Shown here piece after piece: positions 48,910-60,452 of a stretch of DNA of 64,000 bases (positions within the stretch are counted from its first letter, which is position 1; each line of letters begins with the position of its first letter). The stretch is from the NCBI RefSeq assembly GCF_025766255.1, contig NW_026516786.1, positions 1 to 64,000 on the forward strand, read 5' to 3'. Source of the DNA: Zychaea mexicana. Its lineage: Eukaryota; Mucoromycota; Mucoromycetes; Mucorales; Lichtheimiaceae. The position numbers and the translations under genes are program-made. Below the pieces are notes generated by a model. It ran no database searches. It was not told the origin of the DNA and was given only the letters and a program-made list of their open reading frames with translations.

Positions 48910-50113
48910 CTACCACCATCACGATTAAAATATAGACAGGAAAATTGTTGATAGGGCTATGCAGTAGAAGAAGAGAATCCCAGAGATACTGTCGTCGATC
49001 GTTTTTTTCCTTCTTGGCGGGCTACTACTATATTTCGATGTTGAAGTACATACGTACTCATATGTGAGCATTTGCAATGCGCTCGCCTGAAGATAACAGG
49101 AACTGTGCCTGCATTACTACTCTCTGTTTAAAATATACGCACTGTATACTTGTTCGCCTTTTTCTCTTTCACTTGCGATGCGTCATAATTGTCACTCCAG
49201 GCTTATTAGTTAATCAGCTCTCATGACGAGAAACATATATTGCTAATTTCCGGTAGAAATAACATCGGGGATATGATATATATTTCTGTTCCTGCAAACT
49301 AATTTAGACATATGATACATCAATGTGATGAATAATTATTTCCAAAAAAAGCTTTTCAGGAGACAAAGTTTATTACGTGAATGATCGACATGTTTGCATA
49401 CATATCATGATAGCCGTACAATTTACATTAGAACCAATGACAATTTTTCATGATATTATTATCTCATGGGAAGTGACGGAAGGAGGAGGCCAAGAGAGAA
49501 CGAGTTATCAAGTACTTTATGTACGTGGTGGCTTACCAAATTAATGTTTGTTGACGAAGAACTGTATAATGTACGTATGCTACATGAAACATACGCTCAG
49601 TTGTCAGTTGTTGTTTCTATACTTAGTATATACAACAATAATATTATACGCGGTTGATTTTTTACGGCACTAGACAGCAATAAACATTTCTGCTTATCAT
49701 TGGTGACTTCATCTTTCTCAGGAAAAAGGTTACGGGTTTCGTCTACATATTATATAAGGTCATACAAACAGTTGTAATGATGATAAGCAATAGCAGGATC
49801 AACATGAAGTACAAGAACAGCACCCCAAATGTGATCCTTGTAGCCTTAAAGTAAGCCTTCTTCGCTGTATGTGAACCACATATCACCAAGGTTTTGCTCT
49901 TCAGGTGGTATGACAGCAGTAGCAGTATCATAGCTGTTGTGATGATATATAGGAAAAAGAGAGTCTATGCACAAAATGCTTCAACGCGTGTGAAAGTGGC
50001 CTGTTTTTTGTTCGTAATCTGGAAGAAGAAGAAACAAAAACATTCCTGCAGATATATGAGAGAATGTGTAAGAAATGGTGGTGGTACGAAGTATGTAGAT
50101 AGGACTGACTTAC
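48910..50113. other. Unassigned sequence between doubtful coding fragments
   Basis: On the minus strand at about 49700-49910 a frame reads QNLGDMWFTYSEEGLL, a stop, then GYKDHIWGAVLVLHVDPAIA and another stop. It looks like an inactivated continuation of the fragment at 50114-50263. Nothing else was seen. Confidence 0.35.
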
Positions 50114-50263
50114 TGAATCATGATAATAGTAGTAAATGTTTACAAAAGCACCTCGCAGCCTGCATGCGCAAATTATGTTTATTGCTATAATTCCCGTGAC
50201 AGGTATTGCCAAGATTGCCTGCCTGATGATGTGTTTGGGCTTGCTGTTGTGTTTTCCGAGCAT
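50114..50263 (-). pseudogene. Possible first exon of a decayed membrane-protein gene
   Basis: The minus strand starts ATG at 50263 and reads exactly 50 codons to a GTAAGT donor. The peptide has a basic start (MLGKHNSKPKHIIRQ) and one hydrophobic helix (AILAIPVTGIIAINIICAC), like a signal anchor. Downstream protein-like sequence contains stop codons. It may be a relic of a small-family membrane protein; I cannot name it. Confidence 0.3.
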
Positions 50264-50478
50264 TCAACCGGTTCTTTTATACGTAATGCGTGTCGCATAT
50301 ATTCCAGGGTTAAAAAAAGACAAGTGACTTATCCAAAAATGGGCATTTGCATAAAAAAACTAAAGTGAGGGGAGGAGTACGAAAACTCAAAGCAGCTTTG
50401 CGCATCCAAAACTGTCTTGTTATCCGCAACAAACTCAACAACAGCATAGTCTGTGCATGTTTCCGAGGTCAATTACAA

Positions 50479-50486
50479 TATAAATA
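50479..50486 (+). promoter_or_regulatory. TATA box of the small basic protein gene
   Basis: TATAAATA lies about 200 bases before the ATG at 50686. The intervening leader is CT/CA-rich, like many fungal 5' leaders. Confidence 0.45.
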
Positions 50487-50685
50487 GCTGCGGCCCATCC
50501 TGTTGTTGTGGTCTTCCACGCAATTGTGCAACTATTTCCGATATTTAAAAGCTTTCACATTCTGATCGGCACTCTCTTCTCTCTTCATTGTCATAGTCCT
50601 CTGTCGCTACTACTAGAACACCTATAACAACTACGACTGCGATTGCATCAACCCATATACGTACAAAATTAAACATCAAATCATC

Positions 50686-51153
50686 ATGGTCCGTGGATCA
50701 AGATTCAAAGAACACTTTGATTACTATGACATTCATGTCACCGCAACCGTTACTACCACTACAGCAGCGTCATCGTCGCTAACACAACAAGCAAGTCGAA
50801 AATCGTCGTCGCTACGGAGGAACAGCAGCCGACCCGCATCGTCTGGCGCTGGCACTACTACAACCTTATGCACACTCAAGCGGAGTCCGCACGTAAAAAA
50901 ACGACAGTTTTCTCGATCGCCGTCAATTCATCCAATGTCTCGATCGCCGTCATGCCAACAACGTGTTCTTTCAGCAGCAAGCAATACAGCAACACCGACG
51001 GCTACGGCGGTCGTGTATCGTGCTTCAACAGACGTTTCTAGTCCTTCTGGTCGTACCAAGTTTGTTGATTGGTGTTTGAAACAAAAGGCAAAGCTGCTGC
51101 ATCCTAACCGTTCTCAGCGACGACGTTCTTCTGTGACCAGCTGCCGTCGTTGA
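50686..51153 (+). CDS. Small basic Ser/Thr/Arg-rich protein, intronless
   Basis: This 155-aa frame has no intron. The N-terminus (MVRGSRFKEHFDYYDIHVTA) is followed by a Ser/Thr/Ala-rich disordered stretch with repeated R-S-P-S motifs (FSRSPSIHPMSRSPS). A better-ordered C-terminal segment (GRTKFVDWCLKQKAKLLHP) ends in RSQRRRSS. The RSPS-type sites look like targets for proline-directed or SR-type kinases. A TATA box, CA/CT-rich leader and strong ATG context (ATCATGG) support a real gene. No family is recognised; it may be lineage-specific and regulatory. Confidence 0.6.
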   Translation: MVRGSRFKEHFDYYDIHVTATVTTTTAASSSLTQQASRKSSSLRRNSSRPASSGAGTTTTLCTLKRSPHVKKRQFSRSPSIHPMSRSPSCQQRVLSAASNTATPTATAVVYRASTDVSSPSGRTKFVDWCLKQKAKLLHPNRSQRRRSSVTSCRR

Positions 51154-51726
51154 CAATCAATCAACCAACAACCAAGCGCAAGAAAAAAAGCCATCTATTC
51201 ATCATCATCTTCTATACCATCGCCACCACCGCCAATCAATCATACATCCTATTTATTCTTTCCTTACACTTCTTCCGCGGAACCATCTACAACGGAGTCG
51301 AAAAAGAAAAATCGTTGTAAGACAGTATATATGCAACTCCTTATACATAACACGATTATGCCTTTTGCTGAGTGTGGTAGAAATGTATACACACACATAT
51401 AAACTCATCCCCCTCAATACATCTGTATGATAAATCTTATTTTCCCGCAAATATGTAAATGTTTTTGTATGCAATATGCAATATGCAAGAAACGTACGAT
51501 CAATCGAAGTGTTTTTCTTTTGTTTGGATCACAAAATGGAGATAAGACAAATGGGCGTGTGTGGAGAGTATATATAACAAGAGGGAAGAGATACACACCG
51601 CCAAGCTATAGATATTCTTTTAGATTACAATACAGAGACACATACTCAAAACATCACCCTTGGTTTTCGAAAGCCAACCCCTCCTCACTCCCTCCTTGCT
51701 TCAGCTTTTAAATTTTGTGGGGCGAA
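51154..51726. other. Convergent 3' regions
   Basis: The tail of the small basic gene (CA-rich, no introns) meets the 3' end of the minus-strand zinc-cluster gene. No gene is seen. Confidence 0.5.
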
Positions 51727-54700
51727 TCACATTGTTTGATTCAGTAGTTCCATCATGGACTCTGCGGGTGGCTCCAGTGTTGCAGGATCCATTGGGAATC
51801 CTGGGTTATCCAACAACATTGGCTGATGTTGCTGTTGTTGCTGCTGTTGGTATACAAGCCCACCACTGCCATCATTACCCATAGTCATCATCGGGTCCTG
51901 TTGTTGCCCATGCTGAGAAGCAGGCGGAAGATGTTGCTGTTGTTGTTGATATGGATCAATGTATGTGAGCTGTTGCTGATGCTGTTGTATATACTGTTGT
52001 TGTTGAGGGTATGGAGGTTGTCCTTGATAAGCACCACCAGAGATGGTATGTCGACGTTGACTGGCTGATACACGATTCACATGGGGTGTCGATGCCGTTC
52101 GCGTTGGCGCTCCGCCATAGTACTGCTGCTGTTGCTGGGCAGCTGCAGCGGCGGCAACTGAACTACTGCGCAAAGCCTGCTTGTAGAATGGGCTCGGCTT
52201 ATTTGCAGTCATGGCATACATATCCGATGAAGACGATGAATAAAACCCAGTAGCAGTAGGGGATGGAGGCTGTGGGTAACTAACCGGCGATATTGGCTGC
52301 TGTTGCTGTTGAGTCTGCGGTTGCGGTTGTTGTACCTGTTGGGGCGGTGGTGAAGGTACTTGCTGCTGCTGCAACGGTTGTGGTTGTGGCTGTGTTTGTT
52401 GCTGAGGCATAGAGTATCCCAGAATGGGCATAGATAATCGGTGATTGGAGACCATCGAGCGCAATGTACGATCTGGATTCCGTGTACCAGTTGGTGAAGG
52501 GCTGCCACCACCATTTGTACCTAAATTAGATCCTGCTCTTGATCGACGCTTGCTTCCTCCTCCCATGGTTTGTAAGGACTGAAGACTTGTACGTCTGGAT
52601 TTGGTCCGCATCATGTCATTATTTGAGGATACTGAGCCTACAAGTATTGGTGATGAGCGTGACGCAGATGGATTTAATGAAGCAAGATTTCCCAATGATG
52701 CTGATGACCACTGCTGTTGCTGCTGCTGCTGCTGTTGCTGTTGTTGTTGCTGTTGTTGGAGAGATGTATTGCCAAAGAATGGTTCTGGAGTCCAGTTCAC
52801 GTCCACGTCTGCTGCTGGTGTGCTTTCCAATAACCGATGCATCACTGCAAGTGATTTTCGACATGCTTCCTGATGGCCTTGTATACCTGCAAGGCACTTG
52901 TGTACAGTGATAGCTGCCGAAAGGCAATGGATGGTATGTTGGATGCCTCGTATCGGATAATACATGCTCTCAACTCCGCCGGTATTCAACAACGTCTCTG
53001 CAATGTGTGTAATGGCAGAAGCTGAATCGGTACATCGTTCTTGCGACACACTCGACTCATAATCAAGTGCATAAGGTCGGTGAAGCAGGATCGTGCTTAA
53101 ATGGAGGAGCATATACTGAAATGATGATGCATACGAGCCCGTCTGGTTAGATTTGTTGAGGACACTGGTCATACTGGTAGCCATGTCATCTAGTCGCAGT
53201 TGCAGCGTCCTGAAGACATTTGTAAAGTCATCCTTGGATTTTGTCGTCGTCACTGCTGCCATCGTCATCGGCCGACTACCACGTCCAGCGTTGTTGTTGC
53301 CCATGTATTTTTGTCGTGCAAAGTACAATATACTCCCATGCAAGTGAACAAGTTTGGCCATCCAGTGGAAATTCAGCAGCACTTCCTGATCATCCGTTTG
53401 CACCTCGTCGACCAGTAAGGTAGGATACTCTGCTGTACATTCGGCATCTTCAAAATGTGGATCGGTCCCAAGCTCAGTGCTACGTATAATGAACACGTTA
53501 TCAGCATCAACAGAAAGTAACCCGTGTGTAGGTGTGTAAGTGATGTGCTCTTTCTCTCTATGTATCGGTGTGTCACTCTTTTATTTCCGTTTCAATAAAG
53601 CATACCTCATCAATACGTCATAAGCATATACTGCCCAAAAGGTGCGTTTTCGTTGCTCTGTTACCGTCAAATCCATCTGGAAACTCGTTGGGATGGATTT
53701 GGCAATGCCAAGATCCCGTGACATGCGTATAATAATCTGAAAGTACTGTCGGGTTCGCCAAAAGAAGCCGGATCGTCGTACATGCTCCTGATACTTGACC
53801 AGCAGTAACAAAGCTTGGATCGTGGATAGCCGTGGGGTATCAGTGTAGATGTCAATCAAACTAAAAGCCGCTTGATAGTAGCGCCACCCAATTGGATGTC
53901 CATCGCTCGCGTCTCGTGTTGGTTGATGCCACCGTGCTGCCACAGCATACATTGCATTTAATAATAGTATACATGGAGCGGATTTCAGTTGGCAGTAAAA
54001 TGTTGTCTTGTGGATGATCGGCAAGTAGGGATGTACATGAGTAAAATACAGGTTAATTAGGTCGTTTTGGATGGTCGTGCTTGCTAGAGTCTGCGGGTGG
54101 AGTTTCGGCTGCGCTGGCTCATGGATAAGTTCGCCGCTAGACAAAGATAACGACGGGGTAGTGTTGCTGCTCTTACTACCACTGGACAAGTCGTCGTAAA
54201 TGCTGGGTATCCGATCGACGCGAGTGATGCAATCATTGACATAAACTGCTTGACCGGTTGAGCCAACGCTCATTGTTTCCATTTGGGGTGTTAGTGAAGT
54301 GGGCGTTGGAGCCGAGCCAGATGTAAGAAAGGATGATGACGAAGACGCGGAAGGTATAGGATCAGCTTAAGAAGCAGCAAGTATAAGTTGCCAAAGGACT
54401 TATTAACACACAAGCAAAGATTAGGACGACTTACTAGACATAAACTCACAGGAGCTTTTGTGAACAACAGACTTTTCTGATAAAGACCACTGGCCCAGAT
54501 CATGCGCGGGCGTTTCTAGCGACAAGGCTCTAATAACTTGCTCTAGAGTTCGCAGCCGTGGCTCCAGCGTTTCGACATACTGCTTGGGAGGACCTCGTTT
54601 TGGGGTGACCTTGACAAAGACACATTCCGACCGAGACTTTTGACAACGCAGACAAGGTTGGGCCCCATCGCAGCGGACCTACTCCGGTTGTTTTGCACAA

Positions 54701-55107
54701 AGTTCAGTCACCGAGAGTTCACACAGCACAAGAAAATGTTTATCTTTTCTCCAAACTCTCTTTCCGTTCTCTCTTTCTCCCCCAACAACGCCCCTCTCCA
54801 TCCTGTTCCTCGCAAAAAAAAAAAATAGCCTGTGCTTCTCCGCTGAGTTGTCAAGATCCAGTCTCAGTGAAACTTGGCGAGTCGTTGACGAGAAAACACA
54901 AACAACATATATGCAGCCAATAAATGGGTAATCTACATATTGCGTCCCTCTTCTCCTCCCCCTCTCTTCTTTTTTGATCTTTACCTTTCGCTTGCGACAT
55001 TCGTCACACGCGCGACTGATTTTGTTTCTTTTCGGTCCGCTTGGCTGCTGCTGAATGGGCTGAGATGACTCTCCTGAATCTGTAATGCCTAACGCTGATT
55101 CCTCCAT
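51727..55107 (-). CDS. Zn2Cys6 transcription factor with long polyQ C-terminus
   Basis: Four exons (55107-54985, 54678-54435, 54365-53606, 53479-51727) sum to 2880 nt, 959 aa. Residues 34-60 form the zinc cluster C-x2-C-x6-C-x5-C-x2-C-x6-C, split by intron 1 after RKRK. A dimerisation-type helix follows (YVETLEPRLRTLEQVIRAL). Residues ~165-480 are the fungal-specific regulatory domain, recognisable by LINLYFTHVHPYLPIIHKTT, LLLNAMYAVAARW, AFSLIDIYTDTPRLSTIQALL, RMSRDLGIAK, and KRTFWAVYAYDVLMR. The last ~370 residues are Gln/Pro/Ser-rich with uninterrupted Q runs, typical of a transactivation domain, ending PPAESMMELLNQTM. It should act in the nucleus as a sequence-specific regulator, possibly of carbon metabolism like other members. 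It is only distantly related to the tandem pair at 7.7-13.1 kb. Confidence 0.92.
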
Positions 55108-58100
55108 TTTTGCATGCCGATCGTGTGTTATGTGTACCGTTTTCGTCGTTATTTATTGCTGTTGCTGTTGTCGTACTTTTCGTCGAGAGTTCTGGTTATA
55201 TTACTTTAGTATCTACCCAACTACTTCTTCCAGCCTCCCTTATTTCGAAACGAACAAAGATATAGAGTAAGAGTGAGGAAAAAGATACGGCAACAACAAG
55301 GTATAACACTAGAAAGAAGAAGAGAAAAAAGAAGAGTGCAGTGGTCTGGAAAGAGAAAGAGAGAACAGGGCCAAAAGAGAAAGTCGCGAACATAAAAAAA
55401 CTCTCTTTCTCTCTCTGTGTTCCAATCAACCAAAGTCTGAGTTGTCCTCTCTCATTACTTTTACTACTGCTATTGCTACTTCTATTACTACTACCATTAC
55501 TACTGTGTGTATAGCCACCACCTTTCTTTCTTCTCTTTGGGATTTGCTAACACATCCAAATGGGAGTCTGGTTTTGCTGATGTCCCAAGGGCTAAACGAT
55601 TTACTTGCAGCGTATACATTTCATGCTGTGCCCACTAATATTGGGAAGGAGGCTATTTGAATCATCGGCCTTCCCCGCTAGTATGTACACTACAGCCCAC
55701 TGCAATTACCTCTCTTTCTTTCCTTCTCTTTGCAGTAAGGCTTAGTTTATACGTCGTAGGCTGTGTAAAAAGGAAAGCAAGTAAGCCCGTGCGCCTTACC
55801 TGGAAACTATTGAGACATGCACGATTTCATCTGCTAAGCACATAAACACCCTTACCGTACAATCTTCACTTCAAACTTAATAACCTTGCTACATAGCTTC
55901 AATACCATAGCATCAAACAATGATAAGCATTCAATTAATTACACTAGTGAGCAGTATCACAGTAAGTTCTACTATTATATGCCTGTAAATTAGTACCACA
56001 TCATTAAATATAAGCGAGTGCTTTGTGTTTTGTACGATGGTTTGTTCGAATAGTATATAATTACTACGTTGAACGGATTTTCTAAACTAGTTATTATTAT
56101 GTACTTTTATCCACATTATTATTTATTAGCTGTATACAACTGGTTGGCATCATTATCATGCCATTCTCCTCCTTGCTTCACTTTATCAGTACTTTTGTTC
56201 AAAATTACATCTTTCTCTCTTGAATGCGCTTTTTATATAGAGTCATATCAAGTAGAATGTCAAAAAAGAATTGAAGTCTAAACAAATGATTAAAATCACA
56301 TGTACGTGCTGTTTTCCGATATACGCATTTATATTTTGGGCGCGCTACATGACATGTTTACTTTGCACATCTTCATCGCGTACGACAATTGTCCCGGTCT
56401 ACAAATGGAACTTCGTATATTAGCATGCAGTACCCGATGCTGCGGCACTTCTAAACAGCTCCCCGTTCAACACGACGCATTAATTAAAATCCAATGTCGT
56501 CGAGCTTGAAGCGTAAAAATTGCTGTACGTACGTATGTGTGCACACTATAACATCATAGCGAAATGACAACCGTCAGCCCCGCTGACCGGGTAACTCTGA
56601 GTTTGTGCTACCGCAAACTACATGAAGCATGGAGGGTTTTTTCTAAGCAACGCGTTAGGTATGTACCCAGTTGAATATTTTGGTGGGTTCTGATAAACTT
56701 GCTATAGCAACAATGACGTTGAGCTCGGATGATAGATAGCATTTTCAAAGACCTTCTTTAACTAGGAGAAGCCAAGCGTGTTAATACAGAGCTTAAAAGC
56801 AATCACATACTAAACAAAGACAGAACTAAAAGAAGAAGGTGCAGTTATATATGTTACGTGTGAGTGCCGCACCCGTTGCACGAAAGGGTGCCCTCTGTCA
56901 TACAAGATATTCGGATCGTCAATAATGCTGAATTCATGCATTTGTGCGCACACAGAAAAGTATCCACATGCCGCCTATCTCTTTTTCTAATTTTAATGAC
57001 GATATAACCACAAAACTTTAAGAAGTTATGCGTGACAAACGAGAGTCTACAAATCCACTTGTTTAATTGCTAGTAGGAGACATAAGCTGTTGGACATATG
57101 CTATCATTTTTAATAGTGCCAGATTCAAAATACAAACAACGTCCGTGGGAATCCAAACAAATTTTGTTTGTGGCTGTAAAAAAGGCAGCAGCAAAAGGGA
57201 TGACCGGGAAGAAACCTTTTATAGCAATTGACCTTTTTAAGTTACAAGAGCGCAAGTGTACAATAATTAAATGTTTTGTTTTATAAAGCGCCGGCTCACC
57301 TTCACTCACTGTCTCCTGAAGAGTTACGTTTCCTGTGCACTTTCTTTCTCTTCTAGTCACACTTCAAACCATACATACTGCTGGGTGTTTCTGTAATGGA
57401 TATGATATCAAAACAGTGACTTCTTAATGTCAACTATTTCAAACAGAATAAGTCGTGATGATGAGGGAAGATTTGTGGCTTTAAGAGCTTGACACAAAAA
57501 TTGTTTCTTTTAGCTCCTAATTTAGTATGAAAACACATAAAAGTGTTACCCATGATGTAATACATTTACAAAAACAATAGTTAAGTTTTTCAGTGTTTCA
57601 TCATAAATTCACAGTGACCAGTATAGAAGGGACGTCTTTAAATTTCTACAGCCTGCAGACTACTATATTTCTGTATCCCTCCGTTCAATAAAACTGCATA
57701 TGTATGGTACAAACAGCTTCCTGTCTTGCACTGAATACTACAGCAGAGAATGAAGTTACATTAAGACAATGCATTTGATCAATATTAAGTATTGTTTTAT
57801 AGATCGCCATTTGCTACTGCTATGATATGAGTTCCCCACCCTTTTCAAAGTGCTTATCTTTTTGCATATTCTTTGAAACTAACCTCGCCAGTTATCGCCA
57901 ATCAGCTATACTCACAGTGTTCAAACCCTAGATGTTGGGCAAAATACCAACCTCAATCCCTACTACTCTTCTACAATAGCGAAGATGATTCATTTCAGTG
58001 CCAAGGAAATAGGTGTAAAGAAGACTACTCTTGAGTCACATCCATTTTTGTAAACGTTTATACAACGATAGATGTATGATGACCAAGATGATTAATGCAC

Positions 58101-59009
58101 CATAGGTCTAGTATGCTGAGCATTTTTGAACGTAATTCCACGTGGAAAGACTTGTATTACAACATGAAGGAAAAGAAGGATGCCCTTTCCTTTCAGCGCA
58201 CTAATTTTTAAATTTACTTTAGCTGGACTAAAGGATCCTCAAGCGTCGAGACGGGTCGGTTTTCAGCCAGATCCGAGCCGAGTAGAGTGTACGTGAGAAC
58301 AGTTCCGAACCGTCTCAAGAATCAGCCCGAAAAAACCGAATTATAACCGAGTATTCACATAGCAAAATCAAAAGGGATCGGATTACTTATGCGTGTAGCG
58401 ATAACTGCATGGGGTTGAAGGGAAGACCCAAGTAGCGTAGTGTATGGCAAATTGGATAAAAGGCGTGCTTTTATTCATTGTCGTAAAGGGTATCATATCT
58501 TAGTACGTGGTCGGTTGTCAAGTACGTATGAACTGTGCTCTTACTGCTGGTCTGGTAAGAGGATTTGAGAGCTAGCCGAATAAAAGATTGCTGGGCCATG
58601 TACTTGATTGTCGTCTTAAATGCCTTTGACTCGCAGCACTACATGAGGCAAGACAAAAGACGCACACATAGAGAAAAAAGAAGAAAGAAAGAGGGACGTA
58701 GTATTTTAAATAATTTATACATGTTGCCGGCAGAAGACGACCCGCAAGTACCACCTGATGCAGCAGAAAAGGACTTCTCGGCAATGGAGATGGAAGAAAT
58801 ACATGGCTTTCACGGAACAAAGATTATCACGCCAATACTGATCTCGTACATACTGTATCAAGCGACAATAGAAACAAGTTGAACTCCTAGATCATATATT
58901 CTTGCAATTTATCTTTATATTACTCCCGCCAATACAGTATCATACTTCTATGTGGCGCCTTTTCTATCCCGTACATACTGTAATATGTCATCTCTACAGC
59001 ACATCAATA
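55108..59009. other. 3.9-kb gene desert
   Basis: The first 350 bases are CT/GA-rich and belong to the zinc-cluster gene promoter. Beyond that I find only short frames without family motifs, including 57070-57360 minus and 58565-58882 plus. A patch at about 58245-58345 holds several imperfect CGGTTTT/AAAACCGA-type inverted words. No RNA gene was recognised. The LINE relic follows. Confidence 0.5.
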
Positions 59010-60000
59010 CCGAAAGCGGGAGAATTCCGATACCTTGGAATACCATTCAACCGTATTAGTAATATTTGATCTTTGGTGAATTACACACCACAAAAGCAAC
59101 AGGCACTATGGCCCTGTTCCGCCAGCTGGGAGTTTACCAGTACGAAATCGGTCTCCGGCCAGCGCTGCGTGCGTAACTGTATCCTCATCCATCCGGTGCT
59201 GGAATATGGCCTAGCTGTTACGCTTTAACATCTAAAACAGAGAGGCAAACTACACAACACACATACAATGGTTGCAATAAATTGGCGCTAAGCCATACTA
59301 CCAGAACATACAGTAGTTTCCGGGCCGTTCTACATTATCCTCAACACAACTGCGATCACGTATATACCAATTCCAGTTTTCTGTCCGATTACGTGAACTA
59401 CCAGTGTCAAGTATGGCTCGTTCGCTTGAACTGACACTCTTAGGATTCAAAGGTTGCGACAAACAATAGAAAAACCCGACATCGTACGACGACCCGGTGC
59501 TCCGGTTTTATTAAAACAAGAAACGGATGCGAACAATGCAGATGAACCTGTAAACTGGACAATAAGGCTAAATCGGGACGACAAATTGCTTATCCGAGCC
59601 AGCAAGTGCAAAGCGATTAGTTGCCTTCGAACCACCCATATAGTTGACCTCATTCAGTATTGGACAGTATTTTCTCGAGACAGTCACCGCTTAGGGCAAT
59701 GGCATATGCACTGGCTCCCCTCATAGCCGCTTAAAAAAAGTTAGTCGCTGTGGGGCCAAGGAAGCTAAAAGAGAACATTCCTCATACTGCCCATTGCTAC
59801 GTCTGAATTCAAGAGCTTACAGGCGCATTTGGCCAGATACGTACCTGACCTAGCACCCAACAATCAGGCGGTCGACGACATCATTGAATCATCCGCCGCA
59901 CTCTGATATCCGCCTACCCTGGGTCAAAGGCAAATGGCCCTGCCGGCACTGGTCTGCGTCCTCCAGGAGATAGACGGCTCAAATCATCCTGTTGGTAGTT
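59010..60000 (+). mobile_element. Broken 3' end of a non-LTR (LINE-like) retrotransposon
   Basis: In changing plus-strand frames the sequence reads RYLGIPFNR, LVNYTPQKQQAL, FRQLGVYQYEIGLRPALRA and HPVLEYGLAV. It then continues with DSHRLGQWHMHWLPS, a zinc-knuckle-like RCGAKEAKREHSSYC, RIWPDTYLT and PALVCVLQEIDGSNHP. YLG(I/F)P near the thumb, RPxLEYGLA and the C-terminal Cys/His block followed by WPAL-VLQEID are, from memory, the tail of reverse transcriptases of Mucorales LINE elements. Frameshifts and stops occur throughout, and the catalytic YxDD region and endonuclease are not found upstream, so this is a 5'-truncated dead copy. The 3' end is not marked by a clear poly-A tail. Confidence 0.65.
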
Positions 60001-60452
60001 ATACAACAACGACGACGACGCACCAGCTCCGGAAGAAGCCCTGCAGTTACCACCATTACCACTTACTCCAACACAACAATACCATTGGCCCTGTTCCTTC
60101 TCCTTCCAACTATACTGTACCCTGCATATACACTCCCGTATAATATTGTTCGCCACACATTTATAGTCCCTTCATCAGAAATGTATAGTATCCCCAGGAA
60201 GAGACCACATGTTGCCCAAAAGGCACCAGTCCAAATAGTTCTGCATGACAAAACCTTACTGAAATATGTAGCACAACGAAAGAAAGCCCGAATATGGGAA
60301 AATTATTCGTAAACATATATGAACCGTGTGCGTCTGCTATATGCCAGTTGCGTAAATTTGTAATCATGGAGGTTTTGTACTTTATTACGTATTTTAAAGT
60401 TATTACAGTAGTAAAATTAGAAGAGTGAAAGTCGCGTGCAGTAGGATTATAT
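60001..60452. other. Spacer between the LINE relic and the cyclase 3' end
   Basis: No gene is recognised. The relic may continue a little into this stretch. Confidence 0.4.

Noticed and set aside
52711..52757. Regular trinucleotide repeat array that could be mistaken for a CRISPR-like or satellite array
   Set aside because: Unit of three bases in frame with a polyQ tract of a transcription factor; no spacers.
52539..52910. Ala/Val- and Cys-rich plus-strand frames opposite the zinc-cluster gene
   Set aside because: They are the antisense reading of the Gln-codon runs in the real minus-strand gene.
57070..57360. 96-codon minus-strand frame with a hydrophobic stretch
   Set aside because: Looks superficially membrane-like, but there are no supporting exons, motifs or promoter signals.
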